From NCBI GenBank assembly GCA_016946835.1, contig JACVTC010000295.1, positions 1 through 32,500 of the forward strand: 32,500 nt of DNA. Direction: 5' to 3'. Origin of the DNA: Neocallimastix lanati (nom. inval.) (taxonomy: Eukaryota; Neocallimastigomycota; Neocallimastigomycetes; Neocallimastigales; Neocallimastigaceae). Under the pieces are notes generated by a model. The model was given only the letters and a program-made list of their open reading frames with translations, was not told where the DNA came from and searched no databases. Below are positions 1-9,184 of the stretch, piece by piece; within the stretch, counting starts at the first letter, position 1, and every line of letters begins with the position of its first letter. Both the position numbers and the translations under genes were made by a program.

Positions 1-378
1 AAATCCAAAGATCAAAATTAAATCAAAAATTATATTAAATTTATATTTATATTAAATCTTATATTAATAGTAATATTTTTATATATTTAAAACTATATTA
101 GCAATATTAATAATAAATCTTATTTTTTTTATTTTTATATTAATAAGGAAAATTTGTATTAATAATATTTTTATATATTGATAATTAAAAATTTATATAT
201 TATATTTAACTTTTATTATAAAATTTTATATCGAAATGTTTTATTTTATATTGAAAAATGTTTTATTTATTAAAAAACCTTTATATTAGAATAGTATTTT
301 TATTTTTATTTGAATATTTTAACAGATTGTAATATAAATTATAGCCAATTAAATAAATTCTTATTAGTAATATTTTAG

Positions 379-409
<31 letters not shown>

Positions 410-708
410 TGTTTTATTAATATTATAAATGTATTTTATTTATATTGTTATAATTAAATTTTATATAACTAATTATAAAATTCAATTTAAATTTAATAGT
501 TTTTTTAAAAAAAAATATAAATAAAATGTAATTTAGTGGCAAGAACAACTTTTATGCCTTGAAAAAAAGTATAAATAGTTGTAATTTTGCTACCAATTTT
601 TAAAAATCATGAAATAAAATCAAATAAATTTATAAATAAAAATAATAAATAAAAAATAAAATTTGTGTTTCTTTACTTTATTTTTATTTAATTCTCTAAA
701 CCTTAACA
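1..708 (+). repeat. 5' LTR of element A (partial)
   Basis: Bases 1-708 align with 7230-7951 with scattered indels. The LTR ends in CCTTAACA at 708. A TATAAATA box lies at 570-577. The first ~100 bp, which would begin with TGATAAGAATG, lie left of the window. Confidence 0.9.
570..577 (+). promoter_or_regulatory. TATA box of element A LTR promoter
   Basis: TATAAATA followed by G. The same octamer occurs once in the equivalent place of every LTR here: 7807-7814, 8418-8425, 11452-11459, 12434-12441, 14863-14870, 26833-26840, 27906-27913, and on the minus strand 18522-18529 and 24260-24267. Placement and recurrence support a Pol II TATA box. The start site itself is not mapped. Confidence 0.7.
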
Positions 709-714
709 TTTATA

Positions 715-733
715 TGGTGGAGATATCGGGGAA
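715..733 (+). other. Primer-binding site of element A
   Basis: TGGTGGAGATATCGGGGAA lies 6 nt after the LTR end. The same 19 bases occur at 28132-28150 in E. The complement ends in ACCA after a 7-nt acceptor strand, as a tRNA 3' end should, and implies a primer tRNA starting GGAGATA. I could not assign the amino acid with confidence; a Leu or Ser tRNA is possible. Confidence 0.75.
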
Positions 734-796
734 TTAAATAGAAATAATAGTAAATAACATAGATTTTTTTTTAATTTTTTTTTATTTTATATTGAT

Positions 797-842
797 AAAC
801 AAGTAAGTCGTTAATCCTTTGATTAACCTATGGCGCTTGTTT
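797..842 (+). ncRNA. Two-tier hairpin just after the PBS of A
   Basis: Outer stem AAACAAG (797-803) pairs with CTTGTTT (836-842), and inner stem GTTAATC (810-816) pairs with GATTAAC (821-827). Both are perfect 7-bp stems separated by an internal loop. Element E has the same two-tier plan at 28238-28279 with different stem sequences. It is likely a cis-acting element of the genomic RNA; its function is not known. Confidence 0.55.
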
Positions 843-1029
843 GATATATATATAAAAAAAAAAAAAAAATTTTTTTTAAATAAGTAAAATTAAGATTCTA
901 AAAAAAAACCAAATCTTGTAAAATTATAACAAGGAGCGGATAGAGCTCATACACAGTGTATTTCCAGAAAACAACAAAATATCTATTATTCATAGTAGGT
1001 TATTGGATAATAGTTATTTTGGGAATTAA

Positions 1030-1163
1030 TTGGAAAGTAGACGAAGGTATTTGGTTACCGACCCGGTAATAATAGTTCAGCCTTCAACGTTTCAACACAC
1101 GAAGGTGCGGGTACTTTCCAAGCACTGGCGAATAAGGAGCTTACGTCACCGAAGGCGTAAGAT
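1030..1163 (+). ncRNA. GC-richer structured block in the A leader
   Basis: A 10-bp stem TTGGAAAGTA (1030-1039) / TACTTTCCAA (1112-1121) encloses a second stem GAAGG (1043-1047) / CCTTC (1081-1085) and a 6-bp hairpin TTACCG (1055-1060) / CGGTAA (1064-1069). The octamer ACGAAGGT occurs at 1041 and 1099. Downstream lies another hairpin based on CTTACG/CGTAAG. GC content is far above the surroundings. I see no counterpart in E. Role unknown. Confidence 0.5.
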
Positions 1164-1407
1164 TGTTTTTTTTTATATCTTTTTTTATTTTTCTTTGTGC
1201 TAGTTATAAGGCACTTTATTATATAAAGTATCAGACTTTGGCTAACTTCGCCATTTAAATTTTTTTTATTTTTTTTATTACTAATACTTTATTTGTTTAA
1301 TAATTCCTGTAAAAGAATCTTAATTTACTTTGAAAATATTGTGTTTTTAGTTAATTTTTATTAGTTAATAAAAATATTATTGAATACTTTTAAAATTTTT
1401 TTTATTC

Positions 1408-1566
1408 CGTACATAGATTATCGGTTAAGTTTATCCTACATAGTAATTGGGCTAGTAGGCTCTGAACTGCTATATTTTATATTGAATATAGTAATCGTGG
1501 CACACGCGTGGCATGACACCATTACGTAAGCTGCACGTCAGACAGTGTGTACTATCAGATTGTACG
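1408..1566 (+). ncRNA. Conserved leader RNA domain, element A copy
   Basis: The closing stem is CGTACA (1408-1413) / TGTACG (1561-1566), extended by TAG/CTA. A conserved block around TCGGTTAAGTTTATC follows. Hairpin P2 is CCTAC/GTAGG (1435-1439/1455-1459). The block GGCTCTGAACTG is at 1458-1469. Hairpin P3 is CTATATT/AATATAG (1470-1476/1485-1491). Hairpin P4 is CGTGgCA/TGCACG (1507-1513/1532-1537), with loop TGACACCATTACGTAAGC. The same order of stems and blocks recurs in C and E with different stem bases, which is compensatory change. It may act in packaging, dimerisation or translation of the element RNA; the sequence does not say which. Confidence 0.65.
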
Positions 1567-1740
1567 ACAATAAAGATTATTTTTTGTGTTTAATAATTAT
1601 AATTAATTAATAATTTTATTAGCTATAACAATACAATATTTATCGTTTAAAAAGAAAAATTTTTGAAAGGTGAAAATAATAAATAAAACTTTGCTTCTAA
1701 ATTTATTACTACAAATATACTAAATTACAAAATTCAAGTG

Positions 1741-2050
1741 GTCGATAAAGATTTCGAACTTGAAAAATATTCTATTAAGTTGTCGATAAAGATTTCGAAC
1801 TTAAAATTATTCTATTAAGTTGTCGATAAAGATTTCGAACTTAAAATTATTCCATTGAGTTGTCGATAAAGATTTCGAACTTAAAAATTATTCTATTGAG
1901 TTGTCGATAAAGATTTCGAACTTAAAAATTATTCTATTGAGTTGTCGATAAAGATTTCGAACTTAAAAATTATTCTTAATAAAGTAGTCGAAAAGAACCT
2001 CGTGCTTTATAATTTCTACTAAGTTGTCGATAAGGATTTCGAGCTTATAT
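1741..2050 (+). repeat. Leader minisatellite of A, about 41-bp period
   Basis: Units beginning GTCGATAAAGATTTCGAAC start at 1741, 1782, 1822, 1862, 1903 and 1944. Two degenerate units start near 1987 and 2026. The array ends about 150 bp before the gag start. Each good unit carries the palindrome TTCGAA. Confidence 0.9.
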
Positions 2051-2202
2051 CTACTAAAGAAAGCAAATAAAATTATTATTTTCAAAAGTTACTAAAATAT
2101 TGTTTTAAAAATTGATTCGATATTAAATTACCTATTAAATTATATTTTGAAAGTTGGATTTCCCAAATTTATTCGTATTTAATCACCTCATATTTAGACA
2201 AA

Positions 2203-3114
2203 ATGTCCAAGGAAACAACTTTGAGCTTTAAAGAATTGAAAAAAGAATTAAGAGATATTGTGAAACTTAGCAAGGACAATTTAGATATTAAGTCCTGGGC
2301 TACTGAATTAAAACTTTGGATCAAGATACAAGGTATTACAGATCCAGAAACAATATTTAATGCTTGTTTACTTACCAGCTCTGGTGAAGTACAACGCATT
2401 ATTGAAGATTTGGGAGAAGATAGTGATGATGAAAGTGATGATTCATCAGATGAAGAAGAAGGTGATGATGAAGAAGAAAATGTTGATGATGATATTAAAT
2501 TTCCTTCTCTTGGAAAAATTATTTCAAGTCTTGAAAATTTTTACGGTATTAAAGAAGACCAAAATTTACTTCTTAAAGAACTTCGTGCAATGCGAATTAA
2601 AAGAAACGAAAAGATTAAAGACTTTAATGTAAGATATAGAACTTTGTACACTAAACTTGATAAAAAGAGAAGAAAGCGCATTGGTGTACTAGATTATATT
2701 GATTCAATTCAAAATAATTATGAAGCCTGGAAGAAATTATCCCTTAAAGATGATATAAGTATGGAGAAAGCTTTCAAAATTGCCGAGAAAGTAGATAGAC
2801 TTTCTGTAAGGAACAATAATATTAATATCTATAATGTTAATAATTCCCAGCATAATCAAAATAATCAAAACAGTACTACTTCAAGACTTTATCCTAAAAG
2901 AAGAAACGAAACTTTCCAAACAAGTCAAACAAATAATAAATTGAAACCTCAAGTTATTGTAGAAGAATCAACCCAGAAAATGAGAAATTTATCTGTTAAA
3001 ACTTGCTTCTTCTGTAAGGAAGAAGGTCATTACTCATACTATTGCCCTCAATTAAATAAGATTATGGAAAAATATAAAAAAGAAATATATTCCAAAAAGT
3101 CTTTAAACTTCTAA
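2203..3114 (+). CDS. gag: Gag polyprotein of element A
   Basis: This 303-residue protein is the structural capsid/nucleocapsid precursor that packages element RNA in the cytoplasm. Residues 1-70 and about 100-205 look like the two halves of a Ty3-type capsid and align closely with Gag of E. Between them, at about 72-98, sits a run almost entirely of D, E and S. A CCHC zinc knuckle CFFCKEEGHYSYYC lies at about 267-280. The ATG follows the leader minisatellite in an A-rich context (AAAATG), and the homologous E protein starts similarly. The last codons, TTA AAC TTC TAA, contain the frameshift site into the protease frame. Identification as Gag is firm; cleavage sites are not resolved. Confidence 0.93.
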   Translation: MSKETTLSFKELKKELRDIVKLSKDNLDIKSWATELKLWIKIQGITDPETIFNACLLTSSGEVQRIIEDLGEDSDDESDDSSDEEEGDDEEENVDDDIKFPSLGKIISSLENFYGIKEDQNLLLKELRAMRIKRNEKIKDFNVRYRTLYTKLDKKRRKRIGVLDYIDSIQNNYEAWKKLSLKDDISMEKAFKIAEKVDRLSVRNNNINIYNVNNSQHNQNNQNSTTSRLYPKRRNETFQTSQTNNKLKPQVIVEESTQKMRNLSVKTCFFCKEEGHYSYYCPQLNKIMEKYKKEIYSKKSLNF

Positions 3115-3154
3115 ATGGGAGCAGAAGCACTCCCAATGACAAAACAATAGCTTC
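3102..3154 (+). promoter_or_regulatory. -1 ribosomal frameshift signal (slippery heptamer plus pseudoknot)
   Basis: The heptamer T TTA AAC (3102-3108) sits in the gag reading frame as X XXY YYZ, two codons before the stop. After a 7-nt spacer, stem 1 is TGGGAG (3116-3121) / CTCCCA (3130-3135). Its loop carries GAAGC (3124-3128), which can pair with GCTTC (3150-3154), giving an H-type pseudoknot. A -1 shift at AAC enters exactly the frame that stays open to 4442. This is the textbook architecture of retroviral and coronaviral -1 signals. Element E keeps both pseudoknot stems. Confidence 0.82.
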
Positions 3155-4442
3155 ATTAAATAATTTACAAAATAATACTTTTACTAAGAATACTCCAATT
3201 GATAATAATTCCTTTAATGAAGAATCTGAAGAATCTGATTTTAGTGACACAACTGAAAGTGAGGATGATATCATTATTAATGCTATAAAAAGAAAAATGA
3301 ATGATAATAACAGTGAAAAAGAAGAAAATAATTCCAAGAAAGTACATAAAAGTTTAAAAGATAATCCATGTCCTTTTGCAACTCCTGCTTTAAGAAAGAA
3401 GAAAGAAAATGAGCTACATAATAAACCAAATAAAGTTTATAAAAATCAAATACTTCCTTCAATTTTAACTCAACCAAATATTAACAAAGAAAAACAAAAA
3501 GAAAAGGAATTAAGAAATATGACAAGAGTAAGAGAAAGTAAAGAAGAAAACAACAATTATTCATCAAAAGGAAAGGAAAAAGTTGAATCTGAAGATATAC
3601 TTGTAATCGATAATGAAATAGAAGATCTAGAAATGAATAAAGATAATCAACAAAATAAAACTACTACTTTGGAAAAATTAATTTCAACAAAAACTAAAGA
3701 AACTAATAATGGAAATACTCAGTTAGTAAAAAGGAATATCAAAATAATGAATAATAAAGAACCTTACAATATTATGGATGATTTAAATAATCTTAAATCC
3801 AGTATTACGATAGGTCAACTCTTGAATGCATGTCCGAAAATTCGTTCACAATTAACTCAAGGTTTAAAATTAGAAAAATCTAAAATAATTGGAACTGTAG
3901 ACAATGTAAAAGCACGAACTTTATTAGTAAATAACTATGATCATAGCTATATAAGTAAAAGTAATGAAGTAGCCGAAGAAGACTTAGCAATGGTTGATGC
4001 AAGTGTTGACGGAGTACTAGGAAAACTTTTAATTGATTCTTGTAGTAACCTAAGCATCGTTACTAAGCAGTATTTTGATAAATTACCTGGTGAATATGAA
4101 ACAGTTGGAAAAAGTCTTGGAAGAATCCAACTAGCAACACAAGATGAAGAATACTCGGAAGGAATTATTGTTCGATTACCAGTAAAAATTAATAATTATG
4201 AATTTAATGCGGACTTTAGAATTATTGAGAAAGAAGACTCATTTTATGATATGTTAATAAACTTTAAAACTCAAATCGATCATTGTTTATTTATTCATCC
4301 AACCTTAAACAGTCTATGTAAACTTTTGTCAGAAAGTGAATACGAAGAAATAGCTAAAATAAATAATCAATATTATGATGAAGAAAGTATAATTTGCACT
4401 ATTAGAAAAGTTAAAGAAACGAATAATGAAAGGAAATTATAA
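3108..4442 (+). CDS. pro: Protease-containing frame of element A (expressed by -1 shift from gag)
   Basis: The frame is open from the frameshift site to the stop at 4442, about 444 codons; the first ATG is only at 3297. The first half is charged and low in complexity (K, E, N, S), with a conserved stretch shared with E near 3340-3410. The aspartic protease core lies late, around residue 310, in LLIDSCSNLSIV. The catalytic triplet reads D-S-C where retropepsins normally have D-S/T-G. E has the same D-S-C, so it is a lineage trait rather than a random lesion. The next frame, pol, lies at -1 again. It could still be functional; activity is not provable from sequence. Confidence 0.8.
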   Translation, partial: LLNGSRSTPNDKTIASLNNLQNNTFTKNTPIDNNSFNEESEESDFSDTTESEDDIIINAIKRKMNDNNSEKEENNSKKVHKSLKDNPCPFATPALRKKKENELHNKPNKVYKNQILPSILTQPNINKEKQKEKELRNMTRVRESKEENNNYSSKGKEKVESEDILVIDNEIEDLEMNKDNQQNKTTTLEKLISTKTKETNNGNTQLVKRNIKIMNNKEPYNIMDDLNNLKSSITIGQLLNACPKIRSQLTQGLKLEKSKIIGTVDNVKARTLLVNNYDHSYISKSNEVAEEDLAMVDASVDGVLGKLLIDSCSNLSIVTKQYFDKLPGEYETVGKSLGRIQLATQDEEYSEGIIVRLPVKINNYEFNADFRIIEKEDSFYDMLINFKTQIDHCLFIHPTLNSLCKLLSESEYEEIAKINNQYYDEESIICTIRKVKETNNERKL

Positions 4443-4456
4443 AGGAATTAACTCAA

Positions 4457-7111
4457 ATGGAATTTATTGAGAGTGATGAATTTTTAAGTACCTTAAATAA
4501 AGATTATAAAGAACAAATTATTAAAATTCTCAAAGAAATGATTGACATAGTTGCCACTTCAACAGAAGAACTAACTCCTTCTAAACTTTCACCACATAAG
4601 ATCCGTTTAAAAGCAAATTCAAAGCCAGTAAAATTAAGAAGTTATAGGTTAACTAAATTAAAACCAGATATCTTAAAAGAAGAACTTACAAAACTTATTA
4701 AGAAAGGATTGATAGAACCATCCTGTTCAGAATGGTCATCTCCAGTAGTACTTATTCTAAAACACAATGGAAAGTGGCGCTTGTGCATTGACTACCGAAA
4801 AGTCAATGATATGACAGAAAAAGATTCTTATTCAGTTCCATATATAGATGAAATTTTTGATAGTCTCGGAGGAGCTAAAATATTTACAACTCTTGATTTA
4901 TTTTCTGGTTTTCACCAAATCTTAATGGATGAAGAAAGCGTTGAAGTAACCACTTTCACTACTAAGTTTGGAAATTATCAATTTAAGGTTATGCCTTTTG
5001 GACTTACTGGAGCTCCCTCAACCTTCCAAAGAGAAATGAATAAAATTTTATTCCCTTTTATTGGTGAATTTGTTTATGTATTTATTGATGATGTTTTGAT
5101 CTATTCAAAAAGTATCGAAGAACATTTAATTCATATTAAACAAGTATTAGAAGTATTTAAAGAAAACAAGTTAAAAATTAATATTGAAAAGTGCCATTTT
5201 CTTCAAACTGAAGTTGATGTATTAGGTCACAAACTTACTACTAAAGGATTAAGTCCTATGGAAAGTAAAATAACAGCTATTAAGAAGTGGGAAGCCCCTT
5301 CATCAATTCATGAATTAAGATCATTTCTAGGAGCAATAGGGTATTATCGTGACTTTATCCCTAAATATGCTCAAATTACCTCACCTTTATGTAAATTATT
5401 GAAAAAGAATACTAAATATGAATGGAATAAAGAACAACAAGAAAGCTTTGAACTCCTAAAAGAAAAATTAATCAATGCACCTATTCTAAAATTTCCGTCA
5501 TTTGACAAACCTTTTATCATTAGAACTGATGCTTCGTATAATGGAATTGGTGGAGTTCTTTTACAAAAAGAAGAAGAAACCGGTAAGGAGCATCCAATAC
5601 ACTTTATAAGTAGAAGTTTAAAGAAAGCTGAAAAGAATTATGGTATTACCGATTTGGAAGGAACCGCTTTGTTTTACTGTATGACTAAATTTAAATCTTA
5701 TATTGAAGGAAATCCACTACCTACAACTATTTACACAGATCATAAACCATTAGTTGGTTTATTTAAGAATAAAGAACCTTTGAATGCAAGGCAAACAAGA
5801 TGGTGTCTAACCGCTAGTATGCTTGGAATTAATATAAAATATGAATCAGGCAAAAAGAATGTGTTAGCTGGTGCTCTTTCAAGAATGAAAAGTAAGGAAG
5901 AGAGAAAGATATTATTAACAAAAATTACTAATGGAAATAATGAAGAATTATTATCTAAAGTTATAAAGGAATTTATTAATGAAAAGTTTACTGTTATTGA
6001 TGGTGAAGATTACTTTATCGACAATGGAAATTATAGAAAATTAATAACGGACGAAAATGAAAGGTTTAAATTAATTTTAGAAGCTCATAATATTGGCCAC
6101 GAAGGATATTACAAAACATATCAAAGACTTAAGAAAAACTTTTATTGGAATCATATGATTAAAGATATCAAAAGAATTGTTAGTAATTGTGAAAAATGCC
6201 AATTAAATCGTCCTCAACCATATCCAGAACCAACCGAAAACCATCCAACTAAAGTGGAAAGTCCCTTTGTGCATTTAGGATTAGATATTATAGGACCGTT
6301 ACCAAAAACAAGAAATAATAATCAATATATTATAGTAACTGTTGATTACTTTACCAAATGGGTTGAAGCCGAACCCACTGAAAACATAACTTCCTCTGAT
6401 ATAATTAAATTTTTAATAAATGTTTTTGCAAGACATGGTGTGCCTCAAGTTATTACCACCGATAATGGAGCCCAATTCACCTCTGACATGACAAAAATCT
6501 TTCTTGACCTTTATGATGTATATGTTAAATTTGTAGCTACTTACCACCCTGAATCAAATGGTCTTACTGAAAATCGAAACAAAGAAATTGGAAAATTACT
6601 TCGTTTATTAGGAAGGAAAAATCAAGATTGGGATGAAGTTTTACCTTCTGCTTTATGGGCACTTCGAACTACCAAAAATACAGCTACTGGACATTCTAGT
6701 TTTGAATTAGTATATGGAAGAGAAGACCAACAGCTTTATGATATAGCCATAAGAACAATTGAAAATGCAGGTAAATCATATGATGAAATTTTAATGGAAA
6801 AATTTGTTCGTCATTATCAATGGACTAGAGAAGCATGCGAAAATGTGAAGAATGCTAACAAGTATTGGGCAACAAGACGAGAAGAACAAATAAGTATGAA
6901 AAAAGGAAAAGAATTAAAGGCTGGTGATCTTGTTCTTGTTAGAAACTTTAGCCGCACTAAGCTAGAACCATATTACAATGGACCATTTAAAATTTTAAAA
7001 ATTCAATTCAACACGGCAACCCTAATCGATCAGAAGACTGGAAAGCAACTCGATAGGAATGTTCACTTTAAAAATTTAGTAAAGTTTAACTCCGCTTACA
7101 GAGAAGCTTGA
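4457..7111 (+). CDS. pol: Pol of element A: reverse transcriptase, RNase H, integrase
   Basis: This 884-residue protein copies the element RNA and integrates the DNA. RT palm motifs are LDLFSGFHQ (about 145) and FIDDVLIYSKS (about 209), with both catalytic aspartates kept. RNase H has RTDASYNG (about 355). Integrase has an HHCC zinc module (H near 543 to CEKC near 578) and a D,D,E core: LDIIG (about 609), TDNGAQF (about 668) and E in ESNGLTEN (about 704). A GPF/Y-type tail lies near 841, and there is no chromodomain. In E the protease and RT are one frame; here the protease stop at 4440 precedes this ATG by 14 nt and the frame is -1. The pol frame is open back to 4430, so either a second shift, reinitiation or a single-base lesion must be assumed. 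Confidence 0.92.
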   Translation: MEFIESDEFLSTLNKDYKEQIIKILKEMIDIVATSTEELTPSKLSPHKIRLKANSKPVKLRSYRLTKLKPDILKEELTKLIKKGLIEPSCSEWSSPVVLILKHNGKWRLCIDYRKVNDMTEKDSYSVPYIDEIFDSLGGAKIFTTLDLFSGFHQILMDEESVEVTTFTTKFGNYQFKVMPFGLTGAPSTFQREMNKILFPFIGEFVYVFIDDVLIYSKSIEEHLIHIKQVLEVFKENKLKINIEKCHFLQTEVDVLGHKLTTKGLSPMESKITAIKKWEAPSSIHELRSFLGAIGYYRDFIPKYAQITSPLCKLLKKNTKYEWNKEQQESFELLKEKLINAPILKFPSFDKPFIIRTDASYNGIGGVLLQKEEETGKEHPIHFISRSLKKAEKNYGITDLEGTALFYCMTKFKSYIEGNPLPTTIYTDHKPLVGLFKNKEPLNARQTRWCLTASMLGINIKYESGKKNVLAGALSRMKSKEERKILLTKITNGNNEELLSKVIKEFINEKFTVIDGEDYFIDNGNYRKLITDENERFKLILEAHNIGHEGYYKTYQRLKKNFYWNHMIKDIKRIVSNCEKCQLNRPQPYPEPTENHPTKVESPFVHLGLDIIGPLPKTRNNNQYIIVTVDYFTKWVEAEPTENITSSDIIKFLINVFARHGVPQVITTDNGAQFTSDMTKIFLDLYDVYVKFVATYHPESNGLTENRNKEIGKLLRLLGRKNQDWDEVLPSALWALRTTKNTATGHSSFELVYGREDQQLYDIAIRTIENAGKSYDEILMEKFVRHYQWTREACENVKNANKYWATRREEQISMKKGKELKAGDLVLVRNFSRTKLEPYYNGPFKILKIQFNTATLIDQKTGKQLDRNVHFKNLVKFNSAYREA

Positions 7112-7129
7112 GTCTTCGTCGGGGCATCT

Positions 7130-7614
7130 TGATAAGAATGTACTAAATAATGCATTCTTAATTAAATCTACGATTTATTTCTAATACATTATGTGTACAT
7201 TATTATTTTTGTACTTTAATAAATTTTTAAATCCAAAGATCAAAAATTAAATCAAAAATTATATTAAACTTTATATTTTTATATTAAATCTTATATTAAT
7301 AGTAATATTTTTATATATTTAAAACTAATATTAGCAATATTAATAATAAATCTTATTTTTTTATATTTTTATATTAAAAATGAAAATTTGTATTAATAAT
7401 ATTTTTTATATATTGATAATTAAAAATTTATATATTATATTTTAACTTTTATTATAAAATTTTATATCGAAATGTTTTATTTTATATTGAAAAATATTTT
7501 ATTTTATTAAAAACCTTTATATTAGAATAGTATTTTTATTTATATTTGAATATTTTAACAGATTGTAATAAAAATTATAGCCAATTAAATAAATTCTTAT
7601 TAGTAATATTTTAG

Positions 7615-7648
<34 letters not shown>

Positions 7649-7951
7649 TGTTTTATTAATATTATAAATGTATTTTATTTATATTGTTATAATTAAATTT
7701 TATATAATTGATTATAAAAATCAATTTAAATTTAATAGTTTTTATAAAAAAAAAATAAATAAAATGTAATTTAGTGGCAAGAACAACTTTAATGCCTTGA
7801 AAAAAGTATAAATAGTTGTAAATTTTGCTACAAATTTTTAAAAATCATGAAATCAAATAAATTTAATAAAATAAATAAATAAAATAATAAATAAATAAAT
7901 AAAATTTGTGTTTCTTACTTTATTTTTATTTAATTCTCTAAAACCTTAACA
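7130..7951 (+). repeat. 3' LTR of element A
   Basis: It starts TGATAAGAATG right after CGGGGCATCT, a weak polypurine tract, and ends CCTTAACA. Length is 822 bp, with the TATA box at 7807-7814. The terminal type TGwTAAr...CCwTAACA is shared with F and E. The base after the LTR joins ATC, the start of the tRNA-unit flank. Confidence 0.88.
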
Positions 7952-7954
7952 ATC

Positions 7955-8703
7955 TGATAAATAACAAAATTAATAAATCTTGAAAATTTATTATACATAA
8001 AATCAAAACTAACCTTAGCCAAGTTTAATAATAATTTAATAAAATAAAAAAAAAATTAATTAATTAATTAATTAAAACAAATAAATTACACTTAAAAATT
8101 ACATTAATACTCAGATATGAAAGAAATATTATATATTTTTCAAAATAAAAATATTAAGATTAAATTTAAAATAAAATAATTAGTTTTAATAATTAGTTTT
8201 ATAATAATTTTTATAATTAATTTTATAATTAAATAATAATTTTATAATAACAAAATTTATTAATTTAAATAACAAAATATTTTTAATTATTTTTATAATA
8301 AACAAATTTATTTATTTTATTATTAAATATTTATTTTATTATTAATTTTATTACTTTTATTTTATTTAATTATTCTTTTTATTTATAAATTATAAATAGT
8401 TTAATTTTAAAGAAAAATATAAATACTTGTAAATATTTCATGTAAATATTATTATTATTATTATTAATTAATTTTATAATTTTAATAATCACTTTTAATT
8501 TTTATAATGTTTAATAAATTTTAATAAAAGATTTATAAGATAAAATATTAGAAAACAAGTGTTCTAATAAACCAAATTTTTAGTGTTATTTTTAATAAAA
8601 CATTTTTAATTCATAAATAACTTATACAGTTATTATTAAAATAAATTGAAATTATCACTTTTTAATTCTATATTAAAATTAAGATAATTTCTAAAATTTA
8701 TCA
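7955..8703 (+). mobile_element. Solo LTR R1
   Basis: This 749-bp block has inverted ends TGATAAAT...ATTTATCA, one internal TATAAATA (8418-8425) and no coding capacity. It is flanked by AATC on both sides (7951-7954 and 8704-8707). It closely matches R2 at 10966-11746. Recombination between two LTRs would leave such a block. The internal region of this family is not in the window. Confidence 0.82.
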
Positions 8704-8709
8704 AATCAA

Positions 8710-9184
8710 GGTACGGGACGCCCTGATAACTATGAAATAAGCAATAAATTTGAAAATAAAGTTATAAGATTAAATATTTAAATTTTTAAAAAAATATACA
8801 ATTTTAACCTTAAATTAGATAAAAAAGAATATAAAAAGATGTAAATAAGAAAATAATTATAAGGGGGAAGAGATCAGAAAGAAAAGAAAGAAAAAAAAAT
8901 ATAAATAGGACAAAAATATAAAAAAATGTAGTGTAGAATGGAGATATAATAAGAAATAAAAATATATAGTTAGTTAGATTATAATAAAAATGTAGTAATT
9001 AAAATAATGTATAATTAAGTAATATAATAAATAAAAAAAAAAAAATATTAATAAAATAATAATAAAAAAAAATATTTTAATAATAAATAAATAAAAGTTA
9101 TTAATTTATGTGTTTATTCAATTTAGAATAATTTATCTTAACTAGAGTAGTGTCAAAAAAGCCCAAGGTACAATAACACGTACC
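8710..9184. mobile_element. MITE-like insert M
   Basis: This 475-bp block starts GGTACGGG and ends CGTACC, giving a 6-bp inverted terminus, between direct repeats AATCAA (8704-8709 and 9185-9190). The interior is A/T-rich with no open frame. Removing it rejoins the A/R1 flank to the start of tRNA unit 1 in the same way that F joins unit 2. The short terminal repeat makes the class uncertain; a non-autonomous DNA transposon is my best guess. Confidence 0.5.

Larger units (their letters stand above)
1..7951 (+). mobile_element. Ty3/gypsy LTR retrotransposon A (left end beyond window)
   Basis: The order is LTR, primer-binding site, long structured leader, gag, protease frame, pol (RT, RNase H, integrase), LTR. 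RT before integrase places it in Ty3/gypsy. The window opens inside the 5' LTR, so about 100 bp and the left target duplication are missing. The two LTRs differ by many small indels and substitutions, so this is the oldest of the large elements here, yet its three main frames are open. Gag, the protease variant and the primer-binding site match element E, so A and E are sister families. It lacks a chromodomain. Its right border coincides with the left border of tRNA repeat unit 1. Confidence 0.93.

Noticed and set aside
1741-2050. CRISPR-like array in the A leader
   Set aside because: The period is regular but unit sequences are contiguous tandem copies without unique spacers.
2169-2399. Minus-strand open frame opposite gag of A
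   Set aside because: Antisense shadow of gag with no family features. The same holds for other antisense frames over gag and pol here.
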